Assembly (NCBI GenBank): GCA_010645155.1
Contig: JAAGOF010000104.1
Span: 62,001-126,000, forward strand
DNA length: 64,000 nucleotides
Origin: Tigriopus japonicus
Taxonomy: Eukaryota > Arthropoda > Copepoda > Harpacticoida > Harpacticidae
Direction of reading: 5' to 3'
Every line of letters begins with the position of its first letter. Position 1 is the stretch's first letter. The position numbers and the translations under genes were made by a program. This document shows positions 1 through 11,857 of this stretch, piece by piece. The notes under the pieces are model-generated. The model worked only from the letters and a program-made list of their open reading frames with translations, had not been told where the DNA came from and did no database searches.

Positions 1-3000
1 GCTAACAGAAATGTTGGTGTTTTTGTCCCTTTTTCCCTAAACTGTTGCATAAGTAGCACTAGATTTGACCATACAGACTACAAAGGCATTATTTAAAGCT
101 CGTATTTGGAAAGAGACAGTATTGAAAGTGAACCGTGAGTCTCTCAAGCTCCTTTAGGCAGTCAGATTTCGTTGTTCCGATATTCTGGAAGCACTTAACC
201 ATGAAGCATATTCCCGAAATCTGGATCCGGCCTTTCGGATTTTGTATGCACGAGAACGTAGTGCAATAAGCGCCTTATTATCCTCTGTTTTTCATCGAAG
301 CGAGAAGGCACGTTTTTGTTTGAACATCAACGTTCATGATCTCACATTTTCTTGCTCATTTAACCAGGAGCTTCAGTCCACGAAAGAGATTTCCATCCTC
401 AGTTACGTACTGTACATTAGAAGAAGGCTTTGGCAGTAGTAATAGAATCACAGAAATAATCCTGGTAATGGGAGAGCATGGCCATGGGACGACGAAATTC
501 AATTTGGGTGGTCTTCTTTCTCGAAGGCCTGACCTTGAAAGAAACTGCACAAAGATGATTAAAATACTATAATTCTATGCATGAGACCCGATAACCTCCT
601 CTTTCCCGGAAGAATTTGAACTTGCCACCCTTTTTTGAAAGTGTTCAACATCTCAATCCAAAACGAAACTTTCTTCCCATGCATCTTTGGAATATGAAAA
701 TATTATCCTTAGACATGAATGTATGGCGGTCATATTTCAAGGGATTTATCTCTGAATCCCAATTCAGGAGAAGGCAATAGGGGGGCCTGGAACTTTTCCC
801 CATTCTGCCACAACTTGCCAGATTTTTTTGATCACACTATCGCTTCTCTCGGATATTCTCGGGGCTTGCAAACGGATACAAGATCGATGGATTAGACTTG
901 TTCTCACATAACAAAATCCAAACCTCAAGCAAAGTTCATTCTAACCTAGAAAAACTGTCGGAAAGTAATGCTTCTTGGGTCGTTGTACTGATGCGTTTTT
1001 TGGCTTCTAGACAGACATCCAATTGACGACGCAAATACGAAGCTAGTTTCAAATGAGAGAGTCACGAGTTTTTTGGCTTTCGAAACTTGATTTGTTTTAT
1101 CAAAGATTATAGTGAGAGTTGTCTTTTCTCACACGTTTCCGAAATTGAGTGCGTGAATGGCGTTAGTCCTTGATTTAGGAAAGGGGAAACATGGGCAAAA
1201 ACTCTCACCAAAAATGCATCCAATTTAAGAAACAAGCAGTCTGCGAATAAATCCGCCCGTTCCGAGTTTTTCTTGCGAATGTCTATTCAATTTGTGCTCA
1301 AAAAATAATCCGCTTTCTTCAAATGGCGTGACTAATTGGCAACTCTAGATGCAAAAACAAAGATTCCTCAAATCGACAATTCACCTTGAACTCGGGGAAC
1401 AAATATTTTTACCACCTAAACTCCAGTTAACAAAATCTTGTAGCAAAAGTTTGAGGCCCGAAAAGACTAGTAAAAGATCATCCTTATGGTATTAGCTCAT
1501 ATTTCTTTTGTTGGGACCTTCAATCTGTTTCTGAGATCTTTTTGTTCAGTCTTCACGACACTCTCACATGATTAAGAGCATAGATGGGCATTGTCAATCA
1601 AAAAGTTAAGAAGTCAAATATTGAAGGTACTAATTTTATCGACAATGCTTTGCTTTTGATGATTCATGTTTCTTTAAAAAAATGGGACTTTTCCATGTGA
1701 TTGCGAAATCAAAGAACCACTAAAAATAGTAAAAGAATATGATTGGCAAAAAATTCTACAATGATATGAAAAGTCAACTAAGCTTGGATTTTTCAGGGAA
1801 GGGGGAATTGACGTTCAAAAACATTAGCTAATTCAATGGCAAATATGCTCTTTAAGCATATTGAAGAATTATTAATTCTATTTTTTTCCTTTGCTCTATC
1901 ATAGAACGATTTGGACACGCAGTAGTTATATGCCCATCAGGAGGTCTAAGAAACATACGCTAAAAGGATGAATTGTTCAACAGAGGCTTAAGAATACTGA
2001 CGACGTTGTTAATTACTAGCTTTGTGTCGAAGGTACATTTACGATACAAAAGAAAAAGAATAACTCATAAGGTGCTATCAAGCCGTTTATGAGAAACCTA
2101 TAGTAAGCTTCTAAGCTTTCTATTCTTTTACCTTTACGAATCAAACCACCTCAAATCTTTTCTTTCACCCATTCATTGATTTAGTTTTGACGATATCGGA
2201 AGGGCCAATTTCGTTTCCAAAGTGTTTTGACCTAAACATTCCAATACATAACATTACCAATATGCTATTTAAACCTAAATAAACCTAAACCTATTGGTAA
2301 AAGTCCCATAATGAGGAACATCCGGTGTTTCTTTTCCAAAAGTAAAATAACTTTCTATAAAGTTTTAGAGAAAGTGATCGGGTAGACGCTGAAAACGAAT
2401 TTGCATGAAATGCTGCTGGTAAGATGCGTCATTGTAGAAAAAAGTATCGATACAAAAGAAAAACATTTTTAAGATTTCGTTGATTACTTATATTGCAAAC
2501 AATAAAGACATTATAAATGCGGATGATTTTTTTCGTAAAACCAAATTTTTGAAGAAGCAAAGGTATTTGTAATATCGCATTGAGCAAAAATAACATAAAT
2601 TCCTAAAAGCTGAGTTTTGGTTTGAAAACAAAATAAAAATGCATTTTCTCCTGACACATAATCAGTGATTATCAGTTAAGAATCTAAATTCGATAACACA
2701 ACTCTCTTCCTCGAGATTTGATTGACATCAAAGATATGTTTTTCTTGAGGATTGTTATAAATACAGTTTTCTTTTTTATTTTGGAGCTGAACGTTTAACG
2801 AACTGTTCTTGCCACTGAAATTCTATAACACTGTATTTGAATTTTAGAGTTGTCAACACTCATGAGATTAGATTCCCTAAAAAAGTTGTTTCGTATTTAT
2901 CGCTTGAAATGGATGGAAACAAATATCTCCAGTAGTTAACTTATCTCTATAATAAATCATACTTGCTACTTTGAAAGTCACAGCGTAATTTTGTCAAGGA

Positions 3001-6000
3001 ATCTCATCCCGTATTTCCTTACTGCAGCACAAAGAACGTCAGCAATGCAGACTTTTCATCATGCCGTAATTGAGATTAATAATTGAGTAATTTGGAGAAT
3101 ACAGAAGAACATGACTGCACATTTTATCACTAGGAACGGAACTACATTTAAAGGCAATTATTACGAAAGTAACATCCGTCTTGCTCATTACTTTCGACAA
3201 ACTTAACATACAGAAACAAACGCATTTGCCTTTATTTTCATTAATTATTAAATATGTAGAGGTGGGTCTTTGGAAAATCCTCTCTACATTTACCGAAAAT
3301 ACCAAGAAAGAGTTATGGTACCATGAACAATTAACACAATTATCTATTGACATGACTCAATCGGTTCGGTTGTCTTGTAATGGCTCGTTAACACGACAAA
3401 CAAGGAATACTGTGTTTCAATATCGGTTTATTGTTCTTACTCACAAGAGGACCTTCAAGTATTGATTGGACAAGCGGCAAATTATGAAAAAATCTGCCAA
3501 TTTCTATTGTCCAACCCTTGAGAAATCATTTGTCTAATCAAAGTAAAATTAAGGTGCCCAATGACTTCAAAGAAAGAAAGGAACGCAAGGATACGAAACG
3601 AAATTATTGCTAAGTTTCCTTCCTCTTAAACCAAATAGTCGTTTTTTAAAGAAAGGGCTGAATTCTTGTCTTGTCAGTGTACTCTAGAGTGCCAGATATT
3701 ATGGATAAAAACGATTTAAAATGTTTTGTCGGTTGGAATCTTTGGAATTTTACTCCATAAGCAATGAATTATGAGGTGGAAACACGTATGGCAGAAAATG
3801 GCAGTTTAGAACACTCAGTGGCAGTGAAAATTTTAAGTGGCATTAAAAGAAAAAAAAGTGGCAGAAAGTGGCAGTATGATGAAAATTTTTGACCTAAAAA
3901 AACGAGAACATTTTTTTTGACGGAAACTGAAACCGCCAACCGTAGAAAATGGGAAAAAATCTTGAAAAAGTGGCAGAGTGTAAATTCTGTAAATGGTGGT
4001 ATTTTAAACATCAATTGGCACTATCGGCTTGAAACCCCTGGCAACGCTGATTCGATGGCGATTGTAAGGCTTGGGCACCCTAATGAACCCCACAAAATGT
4101 CAGTGTAAACCCTCCGTCGCCAGCGCCTCTAGTTGTCAAACTCGTACATGAGGATTTTTCCCCATGCCAGATGGGGATTTTTCATGCCACTTTTTGGCAC
4201 TATTTTACTGGATGATAATATTTTTTTTCAGTCGCGTCGTTTCACTAAAATGTCGCAAATTTTGGATGGATAATGTCACTGTGGAAAAAAATTTGCTATT
4301 TCACCAAAATGTTGGGTGAAAATTTCCGATCTGGGAACTCTGTTTAAATAAGACAAATAGAGGTGCTGAAGGCGGAGGGTTTACGCTCTCAGTTTATGGG
4401 ATTCATTTGTGATAACAATGATAGAACTTCTTGGACAAGAGCATGAAATCCTGTTCATTTGTGCAGATAAATCCTTATCCAAGAAAAAGCCTTCCCTGGT
4501 TAAGGTTGCACAATGAAAATCAATTATGATAGTGATCTAGTAATAGTGACTAAAGTCTTTAATAGTGACGAGGATGCTGGCGAGGGCTTCCTTGTAATTG
4601 TCTTCTTTATCGCCATATTCCGGCCATTTGTATCCCAATAAATCCGCTAAATGGTATCCGCTAGAAAACATTTGCCCAAGCAATGCCTTTCGAAGTGTTA
4701 TTCAGGCTTTAGAGATAAAGAGGAGCCATTTCTTATTGTTAGAAATTATTTCGCCAAACCTCCAGTTGAGTTGACAATGAATAATAGGTTTTACAGGGTG
4801 ACCTATTATATTATTCACGCCCATAACTTTCACTCATTAATGCAAAATTCATTTCATTGCGCAGATATCTTTCTCTCTTAAATTAAAAGATAACCTTTTC
4901 ACAGTTACCTCAAGGGTTTGACTCCAGATTCAAATTCTCAATTATCGCCGATCTGATCCAGTTTTAAGAGTGTAGAATGTTTGTAGTGTCTTTTAAGGAC
5001 CACCCTCTACAACTCAACATGGCCAGCCTTCACTAAATTAAGATGAAAATACATCAGTCTGGACCTTGCTTACGTCCTTATAAAAACAAAGCACAAAGTA
5101 AGTTTGCAATGATGACGCTATAGAGCCAGGCCTAAAAAGAAAGACCCATTATTTATGAACAAAGACAGAAGACGGACTTCAGGTCTAATCGTTCCATCAG
5201 GCTTGATTTCACGCCATAGTTGGTACTTCGTTCCACCCAACATTTCGACCAAGAGGGGACGACGATCTTATCATGATGAGGCCTTCATTTTCTCATTGTT
5301 TCGGCTTCAAAACAACTGGCAGTATCTCAATGGTCGACCACAGCCTCATTTTGAAAGCATTTACAATCGTCTGGAATTTCTGGTAACAAGAGGACTTCCC
5401 TCTTCCATCCCCTCACTACTTCGATCAACAACTAAACCAGCGGGAGATATTCCATCTTCACAGATCCTAAGAAAACAAGAACCGCACCAGACTTGTAATG
5501 GGACAAGGAACGAGATGGAACCAAGGACAAGAACGTTTATAAAATTAATCATCGATGTTTCCTTAAGCAAAGCATCTTGAACAGGCCAAAAAGAGAAAAG
5601 GAAAAAGACCATTCATGATGTGTCCTAAAATGTCAAAGTTATTTTGAAATTCCATAGGTGGAACACATTTGGAGCAAGGTGTATTAAGAGGGCAATTTTC
5701 GTTTTGTATATCTGATCTTTACACAAGGTTATTCTGTGGCATGTTAGCTTTGTCGGGCAGCATCAGTGGATATTGCTTCCTGGAGCTGTCGCAATAGAGA
5801 GGTTCCAAAACTAGCGTGCCATTGGTCCTTTGAGATGGTCAAGGCAGAAAGAAAATCTATTCCCAAGTTGAGTACGCACTAAAAGTGTGATTTATATCTC
5901 TCTTTTTTCGACCAATACTGGGTAGTTGTTGAGAGTGAGAAGGAACAAGAACCGAAGAAGAAAAAGCAGAACAATGCTTTCAGTCGGTCATTTAGGAGAG

Positions 6001-6531
6001 TTTAAGAAGGATGCTCTGGAGGATTTTTTCGCTTCTTTTTAGGGAGAGAGAGCAAATGTTATGTGGATCAAACGATGTCCCTGGATCCATCTTGAATTAT
6101 TTCTCAGGGCCGGATTTCACACTTGTCCGTGAGCAAAGAGGGGAAGAGACGATGTAGGGAAGTGTTGACAAAAACGGCATGAAATTAGTTGCATGTGTTG
6201 ATGGCCACACGATCAAGTTCAAATGGCCAAATGGGAGAAATCAGCCGAGGAGTCGGATAAGCATTTCGTGATACAACATTCTTGCCTACAAGAGGTATCT
6301 TTCCCCCAAAGATAGGAGTTCTAATGAGAATTTTCGTCATGAAATGTTTTTTCCAGGGACCTGGTTGTTGGGGCAAAATTTCATTAATTGAAACTGCTCC
6401 AGGGACCTAGGAGCCATAAATCATGGCTGCACGAGGTTTCGGAGTCAGATGGAACATATTTCTCTTTTTTTCTTCTTTTTTACGAGACGTGATGCACTTA
6501 CTAATCTTCCACTTTCTCCGATTCGTTTCAG
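1..6531. other. Non-coding stretch upstream of the amine-receptor exon
   Basis: I see no convincing exon here on either strand. The longest open frame (5155-5580, +) resembles no family I know and has no coding signature. It may be intron of the receptor whose last exon starts at 6532. I looked for the DRY/TM1-4 part of an amine receptor on the + strand and did not find it. Repeated TGGCAG motifs lie at about 3788-3980, and an inverted-end element lies at 4105-4384. Confidence 0.5.
4105..4384. mobile_element. Inverted-end element, 280 bp, type unresolved
   Basis: The stretch starts GTAAACCCTCCGTCGCCAGC and ends with a near-perfect reverse complement (GCTGAAGGCGGAGGGTTTAC). The arms of about 30 bp both include CCTCTA-TTGTC, with several mismatches. 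There is no coding capacity. Target duplication is unclear: the flanks share only a weak TCAG match. A MITE-like non-autonomous DNA transposon is the likeliest reading. Confidence 0.55.
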
Positions 6532-8064
6532 CTGAGCCAAGACCTCGGCTACGTGATGTATTCAGCCTTCGGATCGTTCTACATACCAAGTTGCATCATG
6601 GTATTTGTTTATATCAAGATCTACTATGCCGCCCGAGAGCGGGCCCGGCGGAATATCAAGATCAAGAAGAAGTCTCGACGAAAAAGTAACCGACCAAAAC
6701 CAGCCAATATTCGCCTTCCACCCCCTTCCACCCCGTTGCCTGGGTCATCGGGGTCTTCGATGGCCAACACTCCCGTAGTGGGTAACGGAAGTGCCCGGGT
6801 GTCGTTGCCGACCATCTCCGGTGGTCACTTGGAGACTGTCAGATCGGATTCGTGCACTCCCAGACTCACGACGGACAACAACAATATTCCAGCCAGGAAT
6901 GAGGGTAAAGCTTTGGCATCCTCGTCCTCATCACCCATGGTGTTGCAGAGTGCTCTCAAGCGGAATGGCTCCAAGCCTGAGAAAAGGACGCGATTTTCTT
7001 TCGGTTCCCCTGAGAACCACCATAGACCTAGTGACTCGGGCAGTGAGCAAAGTGTGAACAAACTGAATGAGGAAGAGCACCAACTCCTTCAGGACTCACA
7101 ACGACCCGGTGACGAGGTATCATACCATGAAAACGGAGGCAAAAAATATCCGCCTCATCCCAAAGGCAAAAAGATGGTACACATACTGAGCGCCGTCTCA
7201 GTATCCTTGAATGATGCTCCACTTAGCTTGTGTGACACCCCAACCCCTTGTGATACTCCCACCTCCACGGGTATTCCTTCGCCCGGTCCAGGCCACGCCT
7301 ATGGAGCTTGTATCGGCAATGGGATGCGATCACGTCGATCCATAGGCGTTTCCACGAGACCTGATGACAACAGTGATAACGAGAACAGCGAAGCTGGCGA
7401 TCGAAGTAGCAACAGCGACTCAGGCAAAGTCCGCTGTTTGAAGCTTCGAAGTCGCTTTCGTGCTCCTCAACATGGACGTAGACCGAGTAAGGAAACACGT
7501 GAAATGATCGACACTGGAAAGTTGCGAAAAATACATAAGGCTGCCTCCGTGTCCTCATCCTCATCTTTTGGCGGGGGTGGGAACAAAAGCCAAACTACGA
7601 AGGTATCCCTTGACAAACCGCCCAAGAAGTCCATCCTTAGTAAGAGTCCAACACCGAGCTCGAAAGCTTCACCCGTCTCCGGGAATGGAATGTCAGTTTC
7701 AATCAGTGGACCAGGTGGGACCACTGTCATGATGCCCACTCCCTTGCCACCAAAACCCACGGAATGTGAAGCTGAAAAGGAGAAGAAACGGGTGGCTCGA
7801 AAAAAAGAGCGTCGAGCCACCCTGATTCTTGGGCTGATCATGGGCAGCTTTATCGCCTGCTGGTTACCTTTCTTCTTCCTGTACAGTATCAGTCCGGTGT
7901 GCCCGATTTGTGAAGAGGCTCCGGATTCACCTTGTTGTGTCCAGGGTTGGGGTTTCTCGTTCGCCTTCTGGTTGGGATATAGTAATTCCGCCCTTAATCC
8001 GGTGATTTACACGATTTTTAACAAGGATTTCCGTCGAGCGTTCAAGCGCATCTTGTTCAAATAG
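6532..8064 (+). CDS. Biogenic-amine GPCR, last coding exon (alpha2-like octopamine receptor)
   Basis: The exon follows a TTTCAG acceptor (6530-6531) and is open to TAG at 8062-8064. It opens at the end of extracellular loop 2, then TM5 (YSAFGSFYIPSCIMVFVYIK) and a very long third intracellular loop of about 380 residues. That loop is rich in Ser, Thr, Pro, Lys and Arg. A basic stretch (RVARKKERRAT) leads to TM6 with the aminergic CWLPFF, and TM7 with NSALNPVIYTIFN. The C-tail is very short and ends RAFKRILFK. Long loop 3 with short tail is typical of Gi-coupled alpha2 and D2-type receptors. The TM5 wording best fits invertebrate alpha2-adrenergic-like octopamine receptors; a D2-like dopamine receptor is the main alternative. 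TM1-4 exons are missing, so ligand class is inferred. A candidate poly(A) signal lies at 9038. Confidence 0.85.
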   Translation: MSQDLGYVMYSAFGSFYIPSCIMVFVYIKIYYAARERARRNIKIKKKSRRKSNRPKPANIRLPPPSTPLPGSSGSSMANTPVVGNGSARVSLPTISGGHLETVRSDSCTPRLTTDNNNIPARNEGKALASSSSSPMVLQSALKRNGSKPEKRTRFSFGSPENHHRPSDSGSEQSVNKLNEEEHQLLQDSQRPGDEVSYHENGGKKYPPHPKGKKMVHILSAVSVSLNDAPLSLCDTPTPCDTPTSTGIPSPGPGHAYGACIGNGMRSRRSIGVSTRPDDNSDNENSEAGDRSSNSDSGKVRCLKLRSRFRAPQHGRRPSKETREMIDTGKLRKIHKAASVSSSSSFGGGGNKSQTTKVSLDKPPKKSILSKSPTPSSKASPVSGNGMSVSISGPGGTTVMMPTPLPPKPTECEAEKEKKRVARKKERRATLILGLIMGSFIACWLPFFFLYSISPVCPICEEAPDSPCCVQGWGFSFAFWLGYSNSALNPVIYTIFNKDFRRAFKRILFK

Positions 8065-9717
8065 AGTTGGCATGACGGCAATTCCAGGAGGCTCTTCATC
8101 AGGGATCATCAGCATTCATTCCCACCGAAAATGGCTTCATTGATTATTCTTCCCCTCGTCAATCACCGATGGGCCCTGAAAAAAACCCTATGTATTCGAG
8201 AGCTGGTCACGAAACCCCTCTCCATTCACGACGACATCTTAAAACACTTGGCTGTGAAACTCTATTTTGTTACTTCTTCCCAACAACGAAACAAGTGGGT
8301 TGGTGGATCACGTTCCAAAATGATGCCCTCTGAAAAGCCTCTGCACAGTCTTGAACTGTTAATCCAGAACCGTGTGTCGAATCTGCAACAATTGTATTTC
8401 GCTTTGAGCTATTTCCATGATTTGATTTCGAATTTTTTCCTCATGATCCACCTTTTGACCAACTACGAGATATTCCTTCACACGAAAAATACGATTTCTT
8501 TTATGGCTTTTGTTTTCCTCATTGGCTCCACACAAATGATGTTTCGGCTTGTCGGGTCATTGAAAATCGTTCTTTTGCCTTATTTTGGCTTTCCTCGAGA
8601 AACAATCGCGCATACGATTTCCATTATTTTGTTTCGCCGCTGATCCAAACTCAAAGAAAAATTGGCCCTCTCGTCAGAGTAAGACTTTGACAGCAAAATT
8701 CTAACAAAAATGATGTTTAGTGCTGAATTGTAAAACACATAGAAACTGTTTTTAACCATGTGAATCTATGCCAAGACGTAACCGAAAAAAATAGTTAAGT
8801 ATTATTAGTTCAAGTTCATAACCGATGTTGGAAAAAATAAGTCTCTTTCAGATTACGACGAACGTAAACGAGGAGATCAATACTTAATATTTCTAAAGCA
8901 TTATGGCAACCTGAAGACGATGCATTTAAAACTCCGACGTACCCCCCACAAAAAAATCTCGAACTCGACAGATTGGACAGTAGATGATATTTCATAAAAC
9001 ATACTTAAAATCAGATGTAACACCACCATAACAATGAAATAAAAGCTACAAAATAGATGAATCACGTTGGAACTCATTTCAAGGCTCGAGCGAAGTACAA
9101 GTTGCAAAAAATCGGGCGTTTCCCGTTCGCTTCAAAAAACAGGATGCCTTCTACAGGGTCCAATGTCCAAAGTGGCTTGTGAATCGTATTGCATTTTCAT
9201 CAAGTTTTCTACACCAGTGCATTCAATAGGCCTTCTTCAAAATGGCAAATAGCGCAATACTGTTGCTTTGGGAATGGTTATTTCTGCGCTTTATGGGCCA
9301 CTGGTATTGGGGTGCAAAGGCAAGCGAGCCAGTAAAGAAACCAAAGAAAAACGGGCTCCTAAAATATCGCAGATACTTTTTTGCAGCTTCGCTTCTTGCC
9401 AGTCTCTTCGAACGAACGTATCTGGGAAGCTGAACAAGCAAAATTTGAAGGGTGTTGTTTTCCCAACGACTTTGAGGAAGGAGAAGGTGGTGTTGGAGTA
9501 ATAAATAGACGACCAAATTAACTGGTAACTGGGCAGGGAGGATATTTTTTGTCAAGTTTTTGCCAATAATCCGATAATCGAAATGCAAATGTAAACCTCC
9601 ACCCATTTGATCTCCAAAATGGCAATGGGAGTAGACGGGCAGGGGATAAGAAAATTGGTTAGAGCCCACCAGCTTTCGCAATGTGCATTTGGCAAGGCTA
9701 TCTCTCTCTCTCTCACT
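8065..9717. other. Convergent 3' ends of the amine receptor and TAPT1
   Basis: This lies between the stop of the + strand receptor and the stop of the - strand TAPT1 gene, so it should hold both 3' UTRs. A 170-codon open frame at 8131-8643 (+) follows the receptor stop closely but resembles nothing I know. I take it as chance in the 3' UTR. No AATAAA for TAPT1 is obvious on the - strand. A short CT microsatellite is at about 9703-9718. Confidence 0.5.
9038..9043 (+). promoter_or_regulatory. Candidate poly(A) signal of the amine receptor
   Basis: AATAAA about 1 kb after the receptor stop codon; the position is plausible but there is no transcript support. Confidence 0.35.
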
Positions 9718-11857
9718 CTAAGCAGGGTTTTCCTTTCCATCGGAACTGGATCTCTCCATATCCAGTTGGATTATTGGAGTCGAAGCCTCATCCGAAGACA
9801 GGCGTTGCCGCAGGGTAGGACAATCATCAGACGAATTGTGCCGACTCCCTCGATTGCTTGCCGATTGAACCAGGGTGGCCACGGCCGAAAGTAAAGAAGC
9901 CGTCTGAGTGTGGACCTCGTGCGCTTCTTGGAGCATCATGTGATCATCGGCATCTCCCACGTGGTCGGTCTCATCGCCACTATCGATCACTACTGGCCAA
10001 TCTCTTTCGGCGTCAAAAACACGGTCATTCTTCATAAAATCGGGTGACGAGAGAGATCGGAGACGCAAGGGTGAAGAATTGGTGGTGGAGGCACAACCTT
10101 TGGTTCCTCCGGGTGAGCAGCATGACCCTTCCGAGACTTCCTCATTGGAGGACAGGGAAACAATGGACGAGTGCGGGAGATCAATGTCTCCTGTGGTGCT
10201 GACAGTTGAAGTACGTACCCGGCGATTGGAATGCTCTCGAGAAGAATCAGGGACATTATTATTGCCAAGACTCCAGCAGGTTTTCACGTCTCCAGGCAGG
10301 GTAGCAGTCGTCGTTTCGGCCCGATGGAAGCCATCAACATTTTGGGGGCATTTCCCTGTCGACATGAATGTACTCTCCTCATCACTCAGAGGGTTTGGGC
10401 CGCTAATGGGTTTCAATTTGGCATTTGGATTGCCATTTCCATCCACAGAATGATGACCTTTGGCTTGGACGACCGAAGCGTCGCCCAAACCAATTTCTGA
10501 CAATTGCGTCTTATTGATGGTATTAGAGAGGTTGCTGCTGCTGCTCGGGGTGACCCTACTGTCGCAACTGCTAACGACCTCGACCCTCGAGCCAGGACAA
10601 CATCTTGATGATGTTCCATCACCCGACTGGATATCAACAGATGTCTGCATCAGGCCCAATTTCGAGTCCCCATTGTCATTGTTCTTCCTCTCAATCGATT
10701 GTAGCAGATGGCCTCTCGGTTCTCCCTTGTGGTTGTTTTCCTTCAACTGGTCTTGTTGGAGCCCCCCAGAAGCAACATTATCATCAACAACAACAACCGC
10801 AGCACTAGTAGCAGTTGTTGTACTACTCCCATCACAAGAAGACCTGCTACTGCTCATGCTATTTGAGGGCTGTGGAGTCGATTCTTCTTGATCGGAAGTT
10901 GTTGTTAATGTGGCCTTTTGCATCAACAACGTGGCTTCTCGTTTTCCTTCCGCGGTCGATGCAGGCGGGACCGTTGTGGGTCCCACGGATGTTGATGAGA
11001 GGAGATCTGGTAACAAATGGTTGCTAGACAGACCACCAGAGAACCTACTTTCAGACGAGGAACTGGTCTGAGTTGGAGTGCTTTGAGAACCTTGGCTCCG
11101 GATCTGTGAATTATCCGTCCTCTCATCAAGCATTCCATCATCATGTGCCTTGCGAGTTATCTTTGGGTTTTCATGATCTCTCGGCACATTGGCCATTGAG
11201 AATGGTGCTGCCTTATTCAATTTGGAATCCTTCTTGGCTGCCAGACCAGCGGTCATCAAAGTCGACGTCGTCGCTGTTGAAGAAGAATAAGACGACGATA
11301 ATGAAGACGAGCAAGACGGAAGGCCCAATAGAGTGGAAGCCAAGGTTATTTTTCCATTTCTGGCTGCCTCTGGTTCCCCAGAGGAGCCATTCTTTTTCGC
11401 TTTAAGTGTGTTGACTCCAATATTCGTGTCGTGCACCTTCGGGACCAAGACTGATGACATGAGGGAGGCTTGACGTCGCGCGGAACCTTCGCCAATGTCC
11501 TTATCGGTCTGATTACCTTCTTCTCCATTCGTTTGAAGTACATTCCGGGCCAACTGATCCACTTGAGACTGAGACACCACCGGAGCAAATGGAGTCACGG
11601 AAATCCCCGGTTCCTTCTTTCTTGCCGCTTTGTCATTATTTGCCGCCAGAGAATGATGCTCGGCCAACGAGGAAGAAGGAGCTTTTTGCGCCTGCTGCTT
11701 AGATGATGATGGGTTAGTGGAGGCTGAGGCCGACGCCGTGGTGGAGGACGAGAAGGCCGTGGTGGTGCTTGATGGGTGGGGAGTCTCTTTTTGCTTGGCT
11801 TGATGTTGGTCGATTAGATCACAAGCTTTTCCCAAAATTACGATGGAGCCCAGGATT
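9718..11857 (-). CDS. TAPT1: TAPT1 last exon: final membrane segment and long Ser/Thr-rich tail
   Basis: The acceptor TTCTTTCAG ends at 11858. One base completes an Arg codon from exon 7, then ILGSIVILGKACDLIDQH matches the end of the TAPT1 core. After that come about 700 residues with no recognised domain: runs of Ser and Thr, poly-Gln/Asn patches, acidic and basic clusters, ending SSSDGKENPA. Known TAPT1 tails are about 100 residues and poorly conserved. The frame stays open for over 2.1 kb, which argues for real coding. The tail looks intrinsically disordered and highly phosphorylatable. Confidence 0.88.

Noticed and set aside
3788..4065. TGGCAG-rich stretch ending CCCTGGCAACGCTG
   Set aside because: The right end looks hAT-like, but no matching left end or duplication was found, so no element is called.
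5155..5580. 141-codon open frame on +
   Set aside because: No membrane segment, domain or splice context linking it to the receptor downstream; likely chance.
8131..8643. 170-codon open frame on + just after the amine-receptor stop
   Set aside because: No known motif, and it lies where the receptor 3' UTR is expected; its length alone is not convincing.
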